DNA of 64,000 nt, taken from contig JAWLAO010000003.1 in assembly GCA_041395445.1 (NCBI GenBank), positions 186,001 through 250,000 of the forward strand, given 5' to 3'. Of the stretch, positions 37,505 through 45,405 are shown piece after piece. The stretch is from Gammaproteobacteria bacterium (GTDB lineage: Bacteria > Pseudomonadota > Gammaproteobacteria > Xanthomonadales > Marinicellaceae). The number at the start of each line of letters is the position of its first letter. Within the stretch, counting starts at the first letter, position 1. The position numbers and the translations under genes were made by a program. Under the pieces are notes generated by a model. The model made no database searches. It had not been told where the DNA came from and saw only the letters and a program-made list of their open reading frames with translations.

Positions 37505-38163
37505 AAGCCATACTGCAAGCCTCCAACATCAATAAACAATTTAAAATTGAAAATCAATCCATAGAAATTCTCAAGAATGTTTCCTTTCAAATCAATCAAG
37601 GCGAATTTGTGGCAATTATGGGTAAGTCCGGCTCCGGCAAATCAACTTTATTGAGCATCCTAGCCGGTCTGGATCAACCGGATAGTGGCAGTGTAAAACT
37701 GGACCAACTTGAACTCACCAATTTAACAGAAAACCAATTGGCACAAAGCAGGCAACAAGACATTGGCTTTGTGTTTCAATCCTTTTATCTCATTCCAACT
37801 CTGACAGTTGAGGAGAACATTGCTTTTCCTTTGCAAATCAACCGAAGTTTTGATGCGAAGCGAGTGGATGAATTGATTGAAAAAGTGGGTTTGCGCGACC
37901 GTAAAAAATCATTTCCACATCAGCTTTCCGGTGGTGAAAAACAAAGAACCGCCATTGCCAGAGCATTAATTAACCAACCAAAAATTTTGTTTGCTGATGA
38001 ACCCACTGGCAATCTGGATGAAAAGAATGCCGAAAGTGTGCTGAACTTGTTGATCGAACTTCAAAAAGAATTTCAGACATCCTTGGTTGTTGTCACTCAC
38101 GATGCCGGAATTGCCAATCGGGCAGATAGAGTGATTGAAATTCATGATGGAAAGATTCTGTGA
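37501..38163 (+). CDS. ybbA: ABC transporter ATPase, YbbA/LolD type
   Basis: The 220-residue ATPase has Walker A GKSGSGKST, a Q-loop, the signature LSGGEKQRTAIARAL, Walker B ILFADEPTGNLD and the switch His in VVVTHD. MacB/LolD-type spacing is clear. With the following permease it forms a mechanotransmission-type exporter of the YbbAP kind, linked to TesA. It overlaps the next gene by four bases. Confidence 0.93.
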   Translation: MKAILQASNINKQFKIENQSIEILKNVSFQINQGEFVAIMGKSGSGKSTLLSILAGLDQPDSGSVKLDQLELTNLTENQLAQSRQQDIGFVFQSFYLIPTLTVEENIAFPLQINRSFDAKRVDELIEKVGLRDRKKSFPHQLSGGEKQRTAIARALINQPKILFADEPTGNLDEKNAESVLNLLIELQKEFQTSLVVVTHDAGIANRADRVIEIHDGKIL

Positions 38164-40640
38164 ACAAAATAATTTTTCGGGAATGGTTCGGTCATAAAAT
38201 TTATCCGATACTTTTTGGTCTATGTATCATCGTCTCATTGGGAGCCTATCTCACGCTTGATACCTTGCAACAATCTGTTGATGATTATATTGAAGAAAAT
38301 CAAAAGCAAATCGTCGGCGGTGATATTGTCATCACCGACAATCGTCCTTTGCCAAAAGAATTAACAGATAAAATTGCCGAACTTAATCCCGATGATCTGG
38401 TTTTTGATTATCAATTCAACACCATTGCTTTCACCGAGAACAAATCTATTCTATCCCGAATCAAAGCTGTTAGCTCAGCCTATCCGCTTTATGGAAAACT
38501 TGTCCTTAAGAATAATTCTACCAACTGGAAATCCGGATCTGTATTAGTTGAAAGACAAATTCTCACCGGTTTAGAGGTTGAAGTTGGTGATTCGATAAAA
38601 ATTGGAGATTCTGAATTTATCATTCATGATGAAATTATCACCGAACCGGATCGTCCGCTCACTGCCTTTGGATTTGGTGCGAGAGTGATTATGCACGATG
38701 CTGATTTAGAAGCCACAGGGCTCATGGGACAGAAAAGCCGTGTGAACTATCGGGTTGAAATTAAACTCCCTGAAGAAAAAAGCGAAGTTTACGCCTCTGA
38801 GCTCAAAGAGTTGGTAAAAAATACTAAAGTAACAATTAATACAGCCGAACAATCCGACACCAGTGTATCTAACCTCAGCCAAAACTTTTTGGTGTTTTTA
38901 AAACTATTAGTCATCGGTGTGATAATTCTTTCCGGTGTTGGAATCATGAGTGTTGTCAAAGCCTTTGTCAACCGACAAAGAAACACCAATGCCATTCGAA
39001 TCGCACTTGGAGAACAAAGTGGCTCGGTCATTGGCTCTTATCGATTGCTGTTTTTCTGGATGTCTGTGTTATCAGTCTTATTGGCGTGGCTTGCAAGTTA
39101 TGGCGTATTATTGATTTTTAATGATATTTTTACCGCAATATTGCCAAACGACATTGATTTGAGAATTAGTTATCTCAGTCTATTGAAAGCCTTTCTTATC
39201 TCTCTGTCCATTACTGCAATGATGAGCTATTTCAGCTTACAAAGTATTTCAAAGATCAAACCAATTGCAGTGTTGCACAAACACAGCAGACAAAACCAAA
39301 TCAGAAAACTCCCGTGGTTATGGATAACTGTTTCGATTGGCTTACTGTTTTTGCTTTTGTATTCAGAACTTGACAGTGTAATGAAAAGTTTACAAATTCT
39401 GCTGGCTTTTGCGGTGATTTGGCTTGTTTTTGCAGGATTTACAAAGTTTCTTTCAGCTATCTTAAAACTTTTGCTGAATAAAAGAATAATTAAAAACTGG
39501 CTTGCGGTTCTGGCTTTGCAAAATATTTTTCGCAAAGGCAATCAATCCAATCTGTTTATTACGGCATTATCCATGAGCACCATGATTCTTGGTTCGGTCA
39601 CAATTATGGATTACGCCATTCAACAACAACTGATAGCCACTTATCCCGAAGATGCTCCTAATTTTTTCTTGCTGGATGTTCAAACTAATCAGCAACAACC
39701 TTTGAATGATTTTTTTGGTAAAGAATTGACCTATTATCCGGTGGTTCGGGCTCGCATTGATTCGGTCAATGGAGTCAAGTCGGAAATGCTAAAAAATCAA
39801 CTTGGTCGTTATGACAATATCAGCCGGGTATTTAATTTGAGTTACGCAACCGAAATGTTGAATACTGAATATTTACAAAAGTCGGTGATAGATAAAGAAC
39901 TATTCGCCCCGGTGCAAGGTGATGCCAAACCGGTTTCCATTCTCAGTAGTTTTGCTGAGTTTTTGCAAGTGGATTTAGGAGACGAGGTGGTCTTTAATGT
40001 TCAAGGTATAAAAATCAAAACTGAAATTACCAGTATCAGAAAACGCTTAAAACGCGGACCGAGTCCTTTTTTCTACTTTATTTTTCAACCAGAAGTTCTG
40101 GAAAAAGCACCGCAAATCCGTTTTGCAACCATCAAATTCGAAGGACAAGACCGAGCCCAAATTCAAACCGAACTGGCGAAAATGTTTCCGGCAATAACTG
40201 TTTTGGATGGAGAAAAAATTGCTTTAAAACTCAAAGAATTTGTCGATCAGCTCAAACAATTAATTCAAATTTTTACGGCATTGGGTTTAATTGCCGGATT
40301 CTTAATATTTGCAACATCCTTAGTTTCAACCTCGCACGATCGTATGCGGGAAAGTTTTTACTACCGAATGATGGGAATGTTTAATAAAGATATATTGAAG
40401 CTGACATTACTTGAATTTATCACCCTCGGCCTGTTTGCCTTTGTGCTTGGTGTAGCTGTCGCAACCGTCATATCGTATATGATTATTGAATACTGGTTTT
40501 CCTTATCATTTATATTTCCGTGGGTTCTATTTTCTCAATCTCTGGGAGTTATATTGCTGATATTGATTGTTTTAGGAGTGGTTTTTAATCGTCACACACT
40601 ATCTGCAAATTTAATAGAATTCCTGAAAACTGAGAGTTGA
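38160..40640 (+). CDS. ybbP: YbbP-type ABC permease with FtsX domains
   Basis: This 826-residue membrane protein starts with GTG (GTGA overlap). It has an N-terminal helix, a periplasmic domain, FtsX-type four-helix bundles, and a final membrane block near residues 695-815. SRIKAVSSAYPLYGKLVLK in the first domain and RGPSPFFYFIFQPEVL in the second are typical YbbP. The size matches E. coli YbbP (804). It should pair with the ATPase upstream to extrude or remodel a membrane lipid or lipoprotein; the substrate is unproven. Confidence 0.92.
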   Translation: MNKIIFREWFGHKIYPILFGLCIIVSLGAYLTLDTLQQSVDDYIEENQKQIVGGDIVITDNRPLPKELTDKIAELNPDDLVFDYQFNTIAFTENKSILSRIKAVSSAYPLYGKLVLKNNSTNWKSGSVLVERQILTGLEVEVGDSIKIGDSEFIIHDEIITEPDRPLTAFGFGARVIMHDADLEATGLMGQKSRVNYRVEIKLPEEKSEVYASELKELVKNTKVTINTAEQSDTSVSNLSQNFLVFLKLLVIGVIILSGVGIMSVVKAFVNRQRNTNAIRIALGEQSGSVIGSYRLLFFWMSVLSVLLAWLASYGVLLIFNDIFTAILPNDIDLRISYLSLLKAFLISLSITAMMSYFSLQSISKIKPIAVLHKHSRQNQIRKLPWLWITVSIGLLFLLLYSELDSVMKSLQILLAFAVIWLVFAGFTKFLSAILKLLLNKRIIKNWLAVLALQNIFRKGNQSNLFITALSMSTMILGSVTIMDYAIQQQLIATYPEDAPNFFLLDVQTNQQQPLNDFFGKELTYYPVVRARIDSVNGVKSEMLKNQLGRYDNISRVFNLSYATEMLNTEYLQKSVIDKELFAPVQGDAKPVSILSSFAEFLQVDLGDEVVFNVQGIKIKTEITSIRKRLKRGPSPFFYFIFQPEVLEKAPQIRFATIKFEGQDRAQIQTELAKMFPAITVLDGEKIALKLKEFVDQLKQLIQIFTALGLIAGFLIFATSLVSTSHDRMRESFYYRMMGMFNKDILKLTLLEFITLGLFAFVLGVAVATVISYMIIEYWFSLSFIFPWVLFSQSLGVILLILIVLGVVFNRHTLSANLIEFLKTES

Positions 40641-40657
40641 ATGAGATATTGTTTTTT

Positions 40658-40727
40658 CTTTAATGCCACGCTCACCGGAAAAATGAAGCGTAGCGTAAAT
40701 TTGTCCGAGTGCAGCGCCTTGTTAGGC
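40658..40727 (-). other. Integron attC-like recombination site, degenerate at one end
   Basis: On the minus strand, ten bases after the rnk stop, the sequence starts GCCTAAC (RYYYAAC core), then AAGG, CGCT, G, CAC, T, CGGA. The other arm, TCCG, GTG, AGCG, pairs with these blocks and leaves G and T unpaired on one side, the extrahelical-base pattern of attC. A four-base spacer then leads to ATTAAAG, a poor match to GTTRRRY. Total length is 70 bases. Orientation with the gene matches a cassette. No integrase is in the window. Confidence 0.5.
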
Positions 40728-40736
40728 GCTTTCACA

Positions 40737-41150
40737 TTATCGTTGATAATCGCCAGATCTCTCTGGTTGATAGAGAATTTCTGTGATTCTAACTTTCAGA
40801 ATACCCCCGCCAGGCTTGGGCCACTCGATTTCATCACCAATAGCAAGGCCGAGCATTGCACTCCCAACCGGGGCAAGAATAGAAATATTTTTTCCGTTTG
40901 AATCCATGTCTTTTGGATATACCAATGTCAATTCAAATTCTTGCTTCGTTGATTCAACGAAAAATCGAACTATTGAGTTCATAGTAACGATATCCTGAGG
41001 CATTTTCGTTGGCTCTACGATCTCCGCTCGATTTAGCTCCTGCTCTAACTCTTCAATGCCTGGCACACTTTTTTTCGGTAATGACTCAAGAAGAGCATAC
41101 AATCTATCAGCGTCTAGTGAAGACAAAATAATTTCGGGCTTCTTTTTCAT
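40737..41150 (-). CDS. rnk: Nucleoside diphosphate kinase regulator (Rnk/GreA-C-terminal family)
   Basis: The 137-residue protein combines an N-terminal helical hairpin-like segment (SSLDADRLYALLESL) with the GreA/GreB C-terminal FKBP-like domain: ELTLVYPKDMDS, ISILAPVGSAMLGLAIGDEIEWP and GGILKVRITEILYQPE. Rnk binds RNA polymerase but is not a cleavage factor. An attC-like site follows its stop at once, so it may be a gene cassette. Its promoter lies in a gene-free region. Confidence 0.9.
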   Translation of the reverse strand: MKKKPEIILSSLDADRLYALLESLPKKSVPGIEELEQELNRAEIVEPTKMPQDIVTMNSIVRFFVESTKQEFELTLVYPKDMDSNGKNISILAPVGSAMLGLAIGDEIEWPKPGGGILKVRITEILYQPERSGDYQR

Positions 41151-41429
41151 TGGTTTCTCACAAAAAATTAGATTTATTTGTCAATTTATTATATGTGCAT
41201 CAAAGCAAGATATTAAATATCTTGCGTATTTTAATGCGCTCGTTTTCATGGTTTTTGATACTAACATACTGATTTTTTTATGTAAAGAGATGTTTTAGTG
41301 CACATATAATCGCTATGAGCAGGATATTATTGCACAGATGCATTTATATCAGTAAATAACTGGTAAAATATGCATTTATACGTAGTTTAACTTCCTGTGT
41401 TTGCATTGTTAATCGAATAAACACACCCC

Positions 41430-41720
41430 ATAATCCCCTCTCAAGAGGGGAATTTGTCGAGATTCATTTTCAAACATGGAATATTCAGAAAATGTTTCGA
41501 CTTCGCTCAGTATGATGGTGTTCTTTTAAACCCCCTTTACGCTCACCGAAATATTTTTGAAAAATTTGGAGCAAAGTTTGCAAGTGTCTGAACATTGCTT
41601 GCAATGTGAGTTTTTGCAAACACTAAATTTTCAGAAATATTAAGGGAAGCCGCAGGCTGAGAGTTTAGGGCGTGTTTTGAGTTACTTTTCGCACGAGCAA
41701 AAGTAACAAAGGGAAAGTCC
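41430..41720. repeat. Dispersed non-coding repeat, copy B
   Basis: The gene-free stretch 41151-41752 holds the second copy of the repeat at 24985-25265. It has CTCAAGAGG, GGAATATT, GCTCAGTATGATGG, CCTTTACGCTCACCGA then AATATTT, and later AAATATTAAGGGAAGC, CTGAGAGTTTAGGGCGTG and ACGAGCAAAA. The centre has a palindrome (ACATTGC TT GCAATGT). No gene is supported in this interval. Confidence 0.6.
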
Positions 41721-41752
41721 ATTTTAATTCATTAACAATTTATTATATGCCA

Positions 41753-42097
41753 TTAGTACTTACCTTTGGCTTTAAATTGATTAATGCTTTTATTTTCAGG
41801 TTTCTTACGAATTTCACACCAGTACTCTTCTAGAGCATCATCGTCTATTATGACATCGGTACCATATAGAGCATCCATACCATCTTTACGGCAACAACTA
41901 ATCCATTAGTGATTACCTGTCTCAGTGTCAAAATAGTTTGATTTAAAACCTTGGCCAGAAAGTGTTTCAAAAGTTTTACCGTTGTAATGTATAGATTTAC
42001 CAGACTTAGAAAACTTTACACGATCAATTCTGGCATTTCCTACGATACCATCATCACCCTTGTACTCTATGTACATTACTCGTTCTTTAGGTCTCAT
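41753..42097 (-). pseudogene. Small conserved protein with nonsense codon in place of a conserved tyrosine
   Basis: The 63-codon open part ends in ETGNH, then TAA at 41906-41908. The frame runs on as WISCCRKDGMDALYG and IDDDALEEYWCEIRKKPE to a stop at 41753. I recognise a family of small bacterial proteins with NARIxRVxFSKxGKxIxYxGxxF, KSNYxxxETGxxYWISGxxKDGxDxLY and EYWxxIR. The lost codon is the Tyr of YWIS. TAT or TAC to TAA is the simplest event. Function is unknown. Confidence 0.8.
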
Positions 42098-42128
42098 AAT
42101 TTTGATGGCATATAAAGTAAAGATAACC

Positions 42129-42182
42129 GGCTAGTATTTTCATGGTCAGAATTGGTCATAGAAAAGCCTGTCGCCACTAGCC
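42129..42182. repeat. Imperfect inverted repeat
   Basis: GGCTAGT (42129-42135) pairs with ACTAGCC (42176-42182). Inner TTTTC/GAAAA and two GGTCA copies sit between them. It may be a structured leader or the ancient arm of another recombination site, upstream of the pseudogene at 42097 and after the gene ending at 42205. Confidence 0.35.
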
Positions 42183-42204
42183 AAATGAACTCTGTTATAA
42201 AAAA

Positions 42205-42633
42205 CTAAACTGATTTGACTTCATCCTCACGTCTTCTTTCGCACATTGTTCTGTCATTGGGATTTTCAACAGCGGTGGCAATGTCGTTGATGAGAATATT
42301 TAATTCATTAAAGGTTAGTACGGAGAGGATTTTTCCCATGATTTTCTGATCGGTTTCAGCATAAGTTTTCTCACCGTTTTTTAAAGTGATTTCGATAGCA
42401 GCTCCCTGAAATTCAGTATCTGAATGTTCAGTTTCATATAACTCCTGATCTTCGTCAAAGAGCTCATCGTAGTAATCGCTTAACTTATCATCGACATCTT
42501 CAGAAATATCTTCAGGCAAGATCACTTCCCATGAGAGCTCTTCCTGATTCAGTTGAGTTGAAACACCTAAGGATTTGGCTTTTGCTTCAAATTTTTGTGC
42601 CAGTTGTTTGTGAAAAAAAACATATTCATACAT
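42205..42633 (-). CDS. Conserved hypothetical acidic protein
   Basis: The start is the ATG at 42633, which overlaps the preceding stop (TGATG). The 142-residue protein starts MYEYVFFHKQLAQKFEAKAK, has an acidic helical middle (DDKLSDYYDELFDEDQEL), and ends with LTFNELNILINDIATAVENPNDRTMCERRRE. I have seen this pattern in hypothetical proteins of gammaproteobacteria but know no function. Coupling to the arginine-deiminase-like gene suggests a shared transcript. Confidence 0.75.
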   Translation of the reverse strand: MYEYVFFHKQLAQKFEAKAKSLGVSTQLNQEELSWEVILPEDISEDVDDKLSDYYDELFDEDQELYETEHSDTEFQGAAIEITLKNGEKTYAETDQKIMGKILSVLTFNELNILINDIATAVENPNDRTMCERRREDEVKSV

Positions 42634-43553
42634 CAGAAAATTTCTCCAATCATACAACGAAGGGAGCCGCCTGCTTTTTCCAACTCAGAGACATCAACAC
42701 CGTGAATATCTAATCCCCAATTCGTGAGAGTTTTTTTGGATGAAGTCGATAAAGTATTGTATGCATTTTTGCTGAACAACACATCTCTCTCTGTAATTGA
42801 AATACAGTTCCCGCAGAATGCCATTTTTTCCTCATCTGAAAGATAAAGAATCTTTCCTTGATAGAAATCGTCGATTGCTTTTACTACTTCAGGATCTGCA
42901 AATGAATCTTTGTGCAAAACACAGCCGACACTCGCCAAACATGCCATTACTACATTCGTGTGATATTCGCCCTCAGCTAAGTCAAACTGAAAAGTTAAAT
43001 CAAGCTGGAATCCCTCATCAAGTTCTACGGCTCCTTCTTCATCGACTCGTTCAGTCATTCCAACAAATCCAATATTTCTACCTCGATCCGGAACAAGAAC
43101 ACCTGTCAGTTCTGCTATCGCTCTATGGTGTTCTATAACATACTCTTCATAGCCCAGTACGTTATTGAAAAATTTTCTGATATCTCGCCTTTCAGTTTCT
43201 AACTGCCTGTTGGGATAGCGCATTGAGCCTATGATGTATCTACGGTTATGATTTGTTGCAAAGGCATTATTAGGAAAAACAGCGTCAGGAGAGTCTTCGG
43301 AACCTGGAAAAGTGATTACGGGAATGCCAAAGTCAGTTAATACTCTTGCAAGATGCATTTGTTGATAAATAGCTAATTTTTCATCAACCTCCTGATTCAT
43401 TTGCATATACTCATTATCCTGAGCGGTTTGCTCATTGAGTGCAAAGCCAATTGGGCTAACCATAAAAGCCCCTTTCATCGAAACATCTTGTTTGATTTTA
43501 AAATTTTTGAGCTCTTGAACTTTCTTAAAGTCCGCAACATTTTTAACTAACAT
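42633..43553 (-). CDS. Arginine deiminase/amidinotransferase-superfamily protein
   Basis: I start at the ATG at 43553, giving 306 residues, about the family length; further upstream in-frame codons have no homology signal. The pentein pattern is clear: SEDSPDAVFPNNAFATN, GEYHTNVVMACL (catalytic His region) and EKAGGSLRCMIGEIF with the catalytic-type Cys. The nearest known relatives are arginine deiminase-related proteins and CtlX. The exact guanidino substrate is unknown. No arginine pathway genes are close. Confidence 0.8.
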   Translation of the reverse strand: MLVKNVADFKKVQELKNFKIKQDVSMKGAFMVSPIGFALNEQTAQDNEYMQMNQEVDEKLAIYQQMHLARVLTDFGIPVITFPGSEDSPDAVFPNNAFATNHNRRYIIGSMRYPNRQLETERRDIRKFFNNVLGYEEYVIEHHRAIAELTGVLVPDRGRNIGFVGMTERVDEEGAVELDEGFQLDLTFQFDLAEGEYHTNVVMACLASVGCVLHKDSFADPEVVKAIDDFYQGKILYLSDEEKMAFCGNCISITERDVLFSKNAYNTLSTSSKKTLTNWGLDIHGVDVSELEKAGGSLRCMIGEIF

Positions 43554-43730
43554 ATCTTGAATAAACCAAAAAATGTTATTATCCATAAATACAGATAAAC
43601 ATAAAAGTCTATCAAACATATTTTTCGGTTCTAAACTCAATATTTGATTTCCAAAAAAAATTAAAGCAAAGATATACTCATACATACAGGAGCTTTCCTG
43701 GATAATAACAAAAAAGAAGGGTTAATAATT

Positions 43731-44084
43731 ATGAAAACAATAATAAAAATAACAGCACTGGCGGGGTTTCTTTTTTCAGCTTCATCATTTGCATGATTCA
43801 GTTGTGATGATTTAGATGATATGGCGGCATCACTTGACGACATGGCTTATGAGTTTGAAAGAGTGGATGAACAAGATATAGATAGAATAACTGATCGTGC
43901 TTTAAGAGAGTTGGTTGAAGCACTGAACTTGGTCGCACAAGTTGAGAATGATATGAGACTGACAACATGGATTCGTAATTTGCAAATTGCCTTTGAAGAT
44001 AAAGATAAGGAAGATTTTGAAGAGGCTCTTGGTGATATCATCGACCGTATGGATGATTTATACGAGAGAGATTGCGAGAGATAG
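43731..44084 (+). pseudogene. Small secreted helical protein with in-frame TGA at the signal-peptide end
   Basis: A signal peptide (MKTIIKITALAGFLFSASSFA, shown in parts: ATG at 43731, cleavage after SSFA) is followed by TGA at 43794-43796. The same frame runs on as FSCDDLDDMAASLDDMAYEFERVDEQ, an acidic helical protein of about 95 residues with cysteines near both ends (FSCDD, RDCER). It looks like a family of small secreted proteins with DDL repeats. Either the stop is a mutation or error, or the downstream part starts internally at the ATG at 43821. No function is known. Confidence 0.65.
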
Positions 44085-44110
44085 TTTTTATCTTATTAAA
44101 AAATCTTAAC

Positions 44111-44142
44111 AATGCTCCGTGATAAATTTGAGGAGCATTTTT
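44111..44142. terminator. Bidirectional terminator
   Basis: AATGCTCC (44111-44118) pairs with GGAGCATT (44132-44139), followed by a T run. It lies between the convergent genes ending at 44084 and 44146. Confidence 0.75.
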
Positions 44143-44145
44143 CAA

Positions 44146-45132
44146 TTATTGATCATTATTGATAAGATTTTTGTGTTTTTTACCAATAGCAAACACAGAC
44201 CATTTGGACGGTTTCTGAGTTACAAATGTACCGGCGGTCACTTTAAAACCACTTGATCCACCCGGTTTTATATGAGTTGTGGATACAAAAGCATTGGCAA
44301 TTCCGATGGTCTTATCTGATTGATTTTTAGCTAATGCAATGACCGTCACATAGTCAAGCTGATAATCTTTTGTATTTTTAACCTCACCAATTATATCAGC
44401 CCTTAAGAGGCGTTCGTCTTTTGTTTTGACAGTAAAATCTGAAACTTCCAGTGATTCCTGAGGTACGTCATACATTCCGGGGTTTTGAGCAAATGCAGAA
44501 ATTTCAACATTGTATTTTTGTTTCGGTGGTTTGCTGATGAACACCAAAACTTCTGTTTGTTGTTGTGGTTGAAGATGTTCCATTTTTGACCAGCCTTTTT
44601 GTTCTTCCAGTCTTCTACCATTCAAATCAAAAACGCTGACTAAGGCTCCTGGGCGAGCTACCAAGTTTTGTCCATTGTTTATTACGGTGAATATCCAAAA
44701 TTTTCCACCAGAAGAGGTTGTTCCTTCTGTTGTGTCAACAATATCAACCTGAGGGGTTACTTGTGATTGATTTAAATCTTTTTCTGTTATTTCAATGGCT
44801 TTAGTGCTAATTGTTGGCAAGTTCGACTTGATATCAATCTGTGGAACAATTGCTTTGGGCGTTTGAACTGACTGTTTAGGAATATTGACAACCGGTTTGT
44901 CACTGTAATGTTGATAAGCGATTTTTCCAAAAACTATGACCAATAATCCAATTGTTGAGAAAATAATCGTTCTTCGATTTGATTTATCTTGAGATTTTTG
45001 AATCGACGCGTGATTGCCGTTCATTTGCAAAACAGAACCACAATAACTGCATTTTGCTGTTGTATGTGAAGTGTTTTCGATGGCTGAAGATCCGCATGCC
45101 GGACATTTTAAAACTTTGACACTGGTGTTCAT
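44146..45132 (-). CDS. Zinc-ribbon membrane protein with FxLYD-type C-terminal domain
   Basis: The 328-residue protein has an N-terminal zinc ribbon (CPACGSS then CSYCGS), one transmembrane helix (TIIFSTIGLLVIVFGKIA, about residues 54-71), a linker, and two beta-sandwich-like parts. The last (SDFTVKTKDERLLRADIIGEVKNTKDYQLDYVTVIA) has the FxLYD pattern. The topology suggests a cytoplasmic ribbon and outside domains. Function is unknown. It follows the smaller ribbon protein by six bases. Confidence 0.75.
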   Translation of the reverse strand: MNTSVKVLKCPACGSSAIENTSHTTAKCSYCGSVLQMNGNHASIQKSQDKSNRRTIIFSTIGLLVIVFGKIAYQHYSDKPVVNIPKQSVQTPKAIVPQIDIKSNLPTISTKAIEITEKDLNQSQVTPQVDIVDTTEGTTSSGGKFWIFTVINNGQNLVARPGALVSVFDLNGRRLEEQKGWSKMEHLQPQQQTEVLVFISKPPKQKYNVEISAFAQNPGMYDVPQESLEVSDFTVKTKDERLLRADIIGEVKNTKDYQLDYVTVIALAKNQSDKTIGIANAFVSTTHIKPGGSSGFKVTAGTFVTQKPSKWSVFAIGKKHKNLINNDQ

Positions 45133-45138
45133 AAAAAA

Positions 45139-45405
45139 TTATTTATCAAATATTGCAACAAGAATACCAGTCATAAATGCAATAATAAAGTACCATTTGA
45201 GAATTGTTACCCAAACAGGCTTTTTTTGTTGGGTCAATATTTCTCTGACCTTTTTTGGAGAAACATTTAATGAGTTTTGAGAGGTTGGCTTTTTTGGTTG
45301 ATTAAACTTGTATCCGCATTGTATACATTGAGTAAGTTTTTTGCCTGCTTCCTCAACTAAGGGAGCATTGCATGACTTGCATTTAATGATTTTAAAATCG
45401 TTCAT
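45139..45405 (-). CDS. Small zinc-ribbon membrane protein
   Basis: This 88-residue protein has CKSCNAPLVEEAGKKLTQCIQCG, a four-cysteine ribbon at residues 9-31, and a C-terminal transmembrane helix (VTILKWYFIIAFMTGILVAIF). It overlaps dusA by four bases and precedes the larger ribbon protein, forming dusA-ribbon-ribbon. Function is unknown. Confidence 0.78.
   Translation of the reverse strand: MNDFKIIKCKSCNAPLVEEAGKKLTQCIQCGYKFNQPKKPTSQNSLNVSPKKVREILTQQKKPVWVTILKWYFIIAFMTGILVAIFDK

Noticed and set aside
40641..40901. Open frame of 86 codons downstream of ybbP
   Set aside because: It runs antisense through the attC-like site and rnk and has no ribosome site or family pattern.
43553..43685. 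Longer start of the deiminase-like gene at 43685
   Set aside because: The extra residues are hydrophobic and unlike the family, and they run into the promoter region of the divergent gene.
6397..44084. Reassigned stop codons (TAA or TGA as sense) to explain the in-frame stops
   Set aside because: Most genes here end in TAA, with TGA and TAG also used as normal stops, and overlaps such as TAATG and ATGA need them to terminate.
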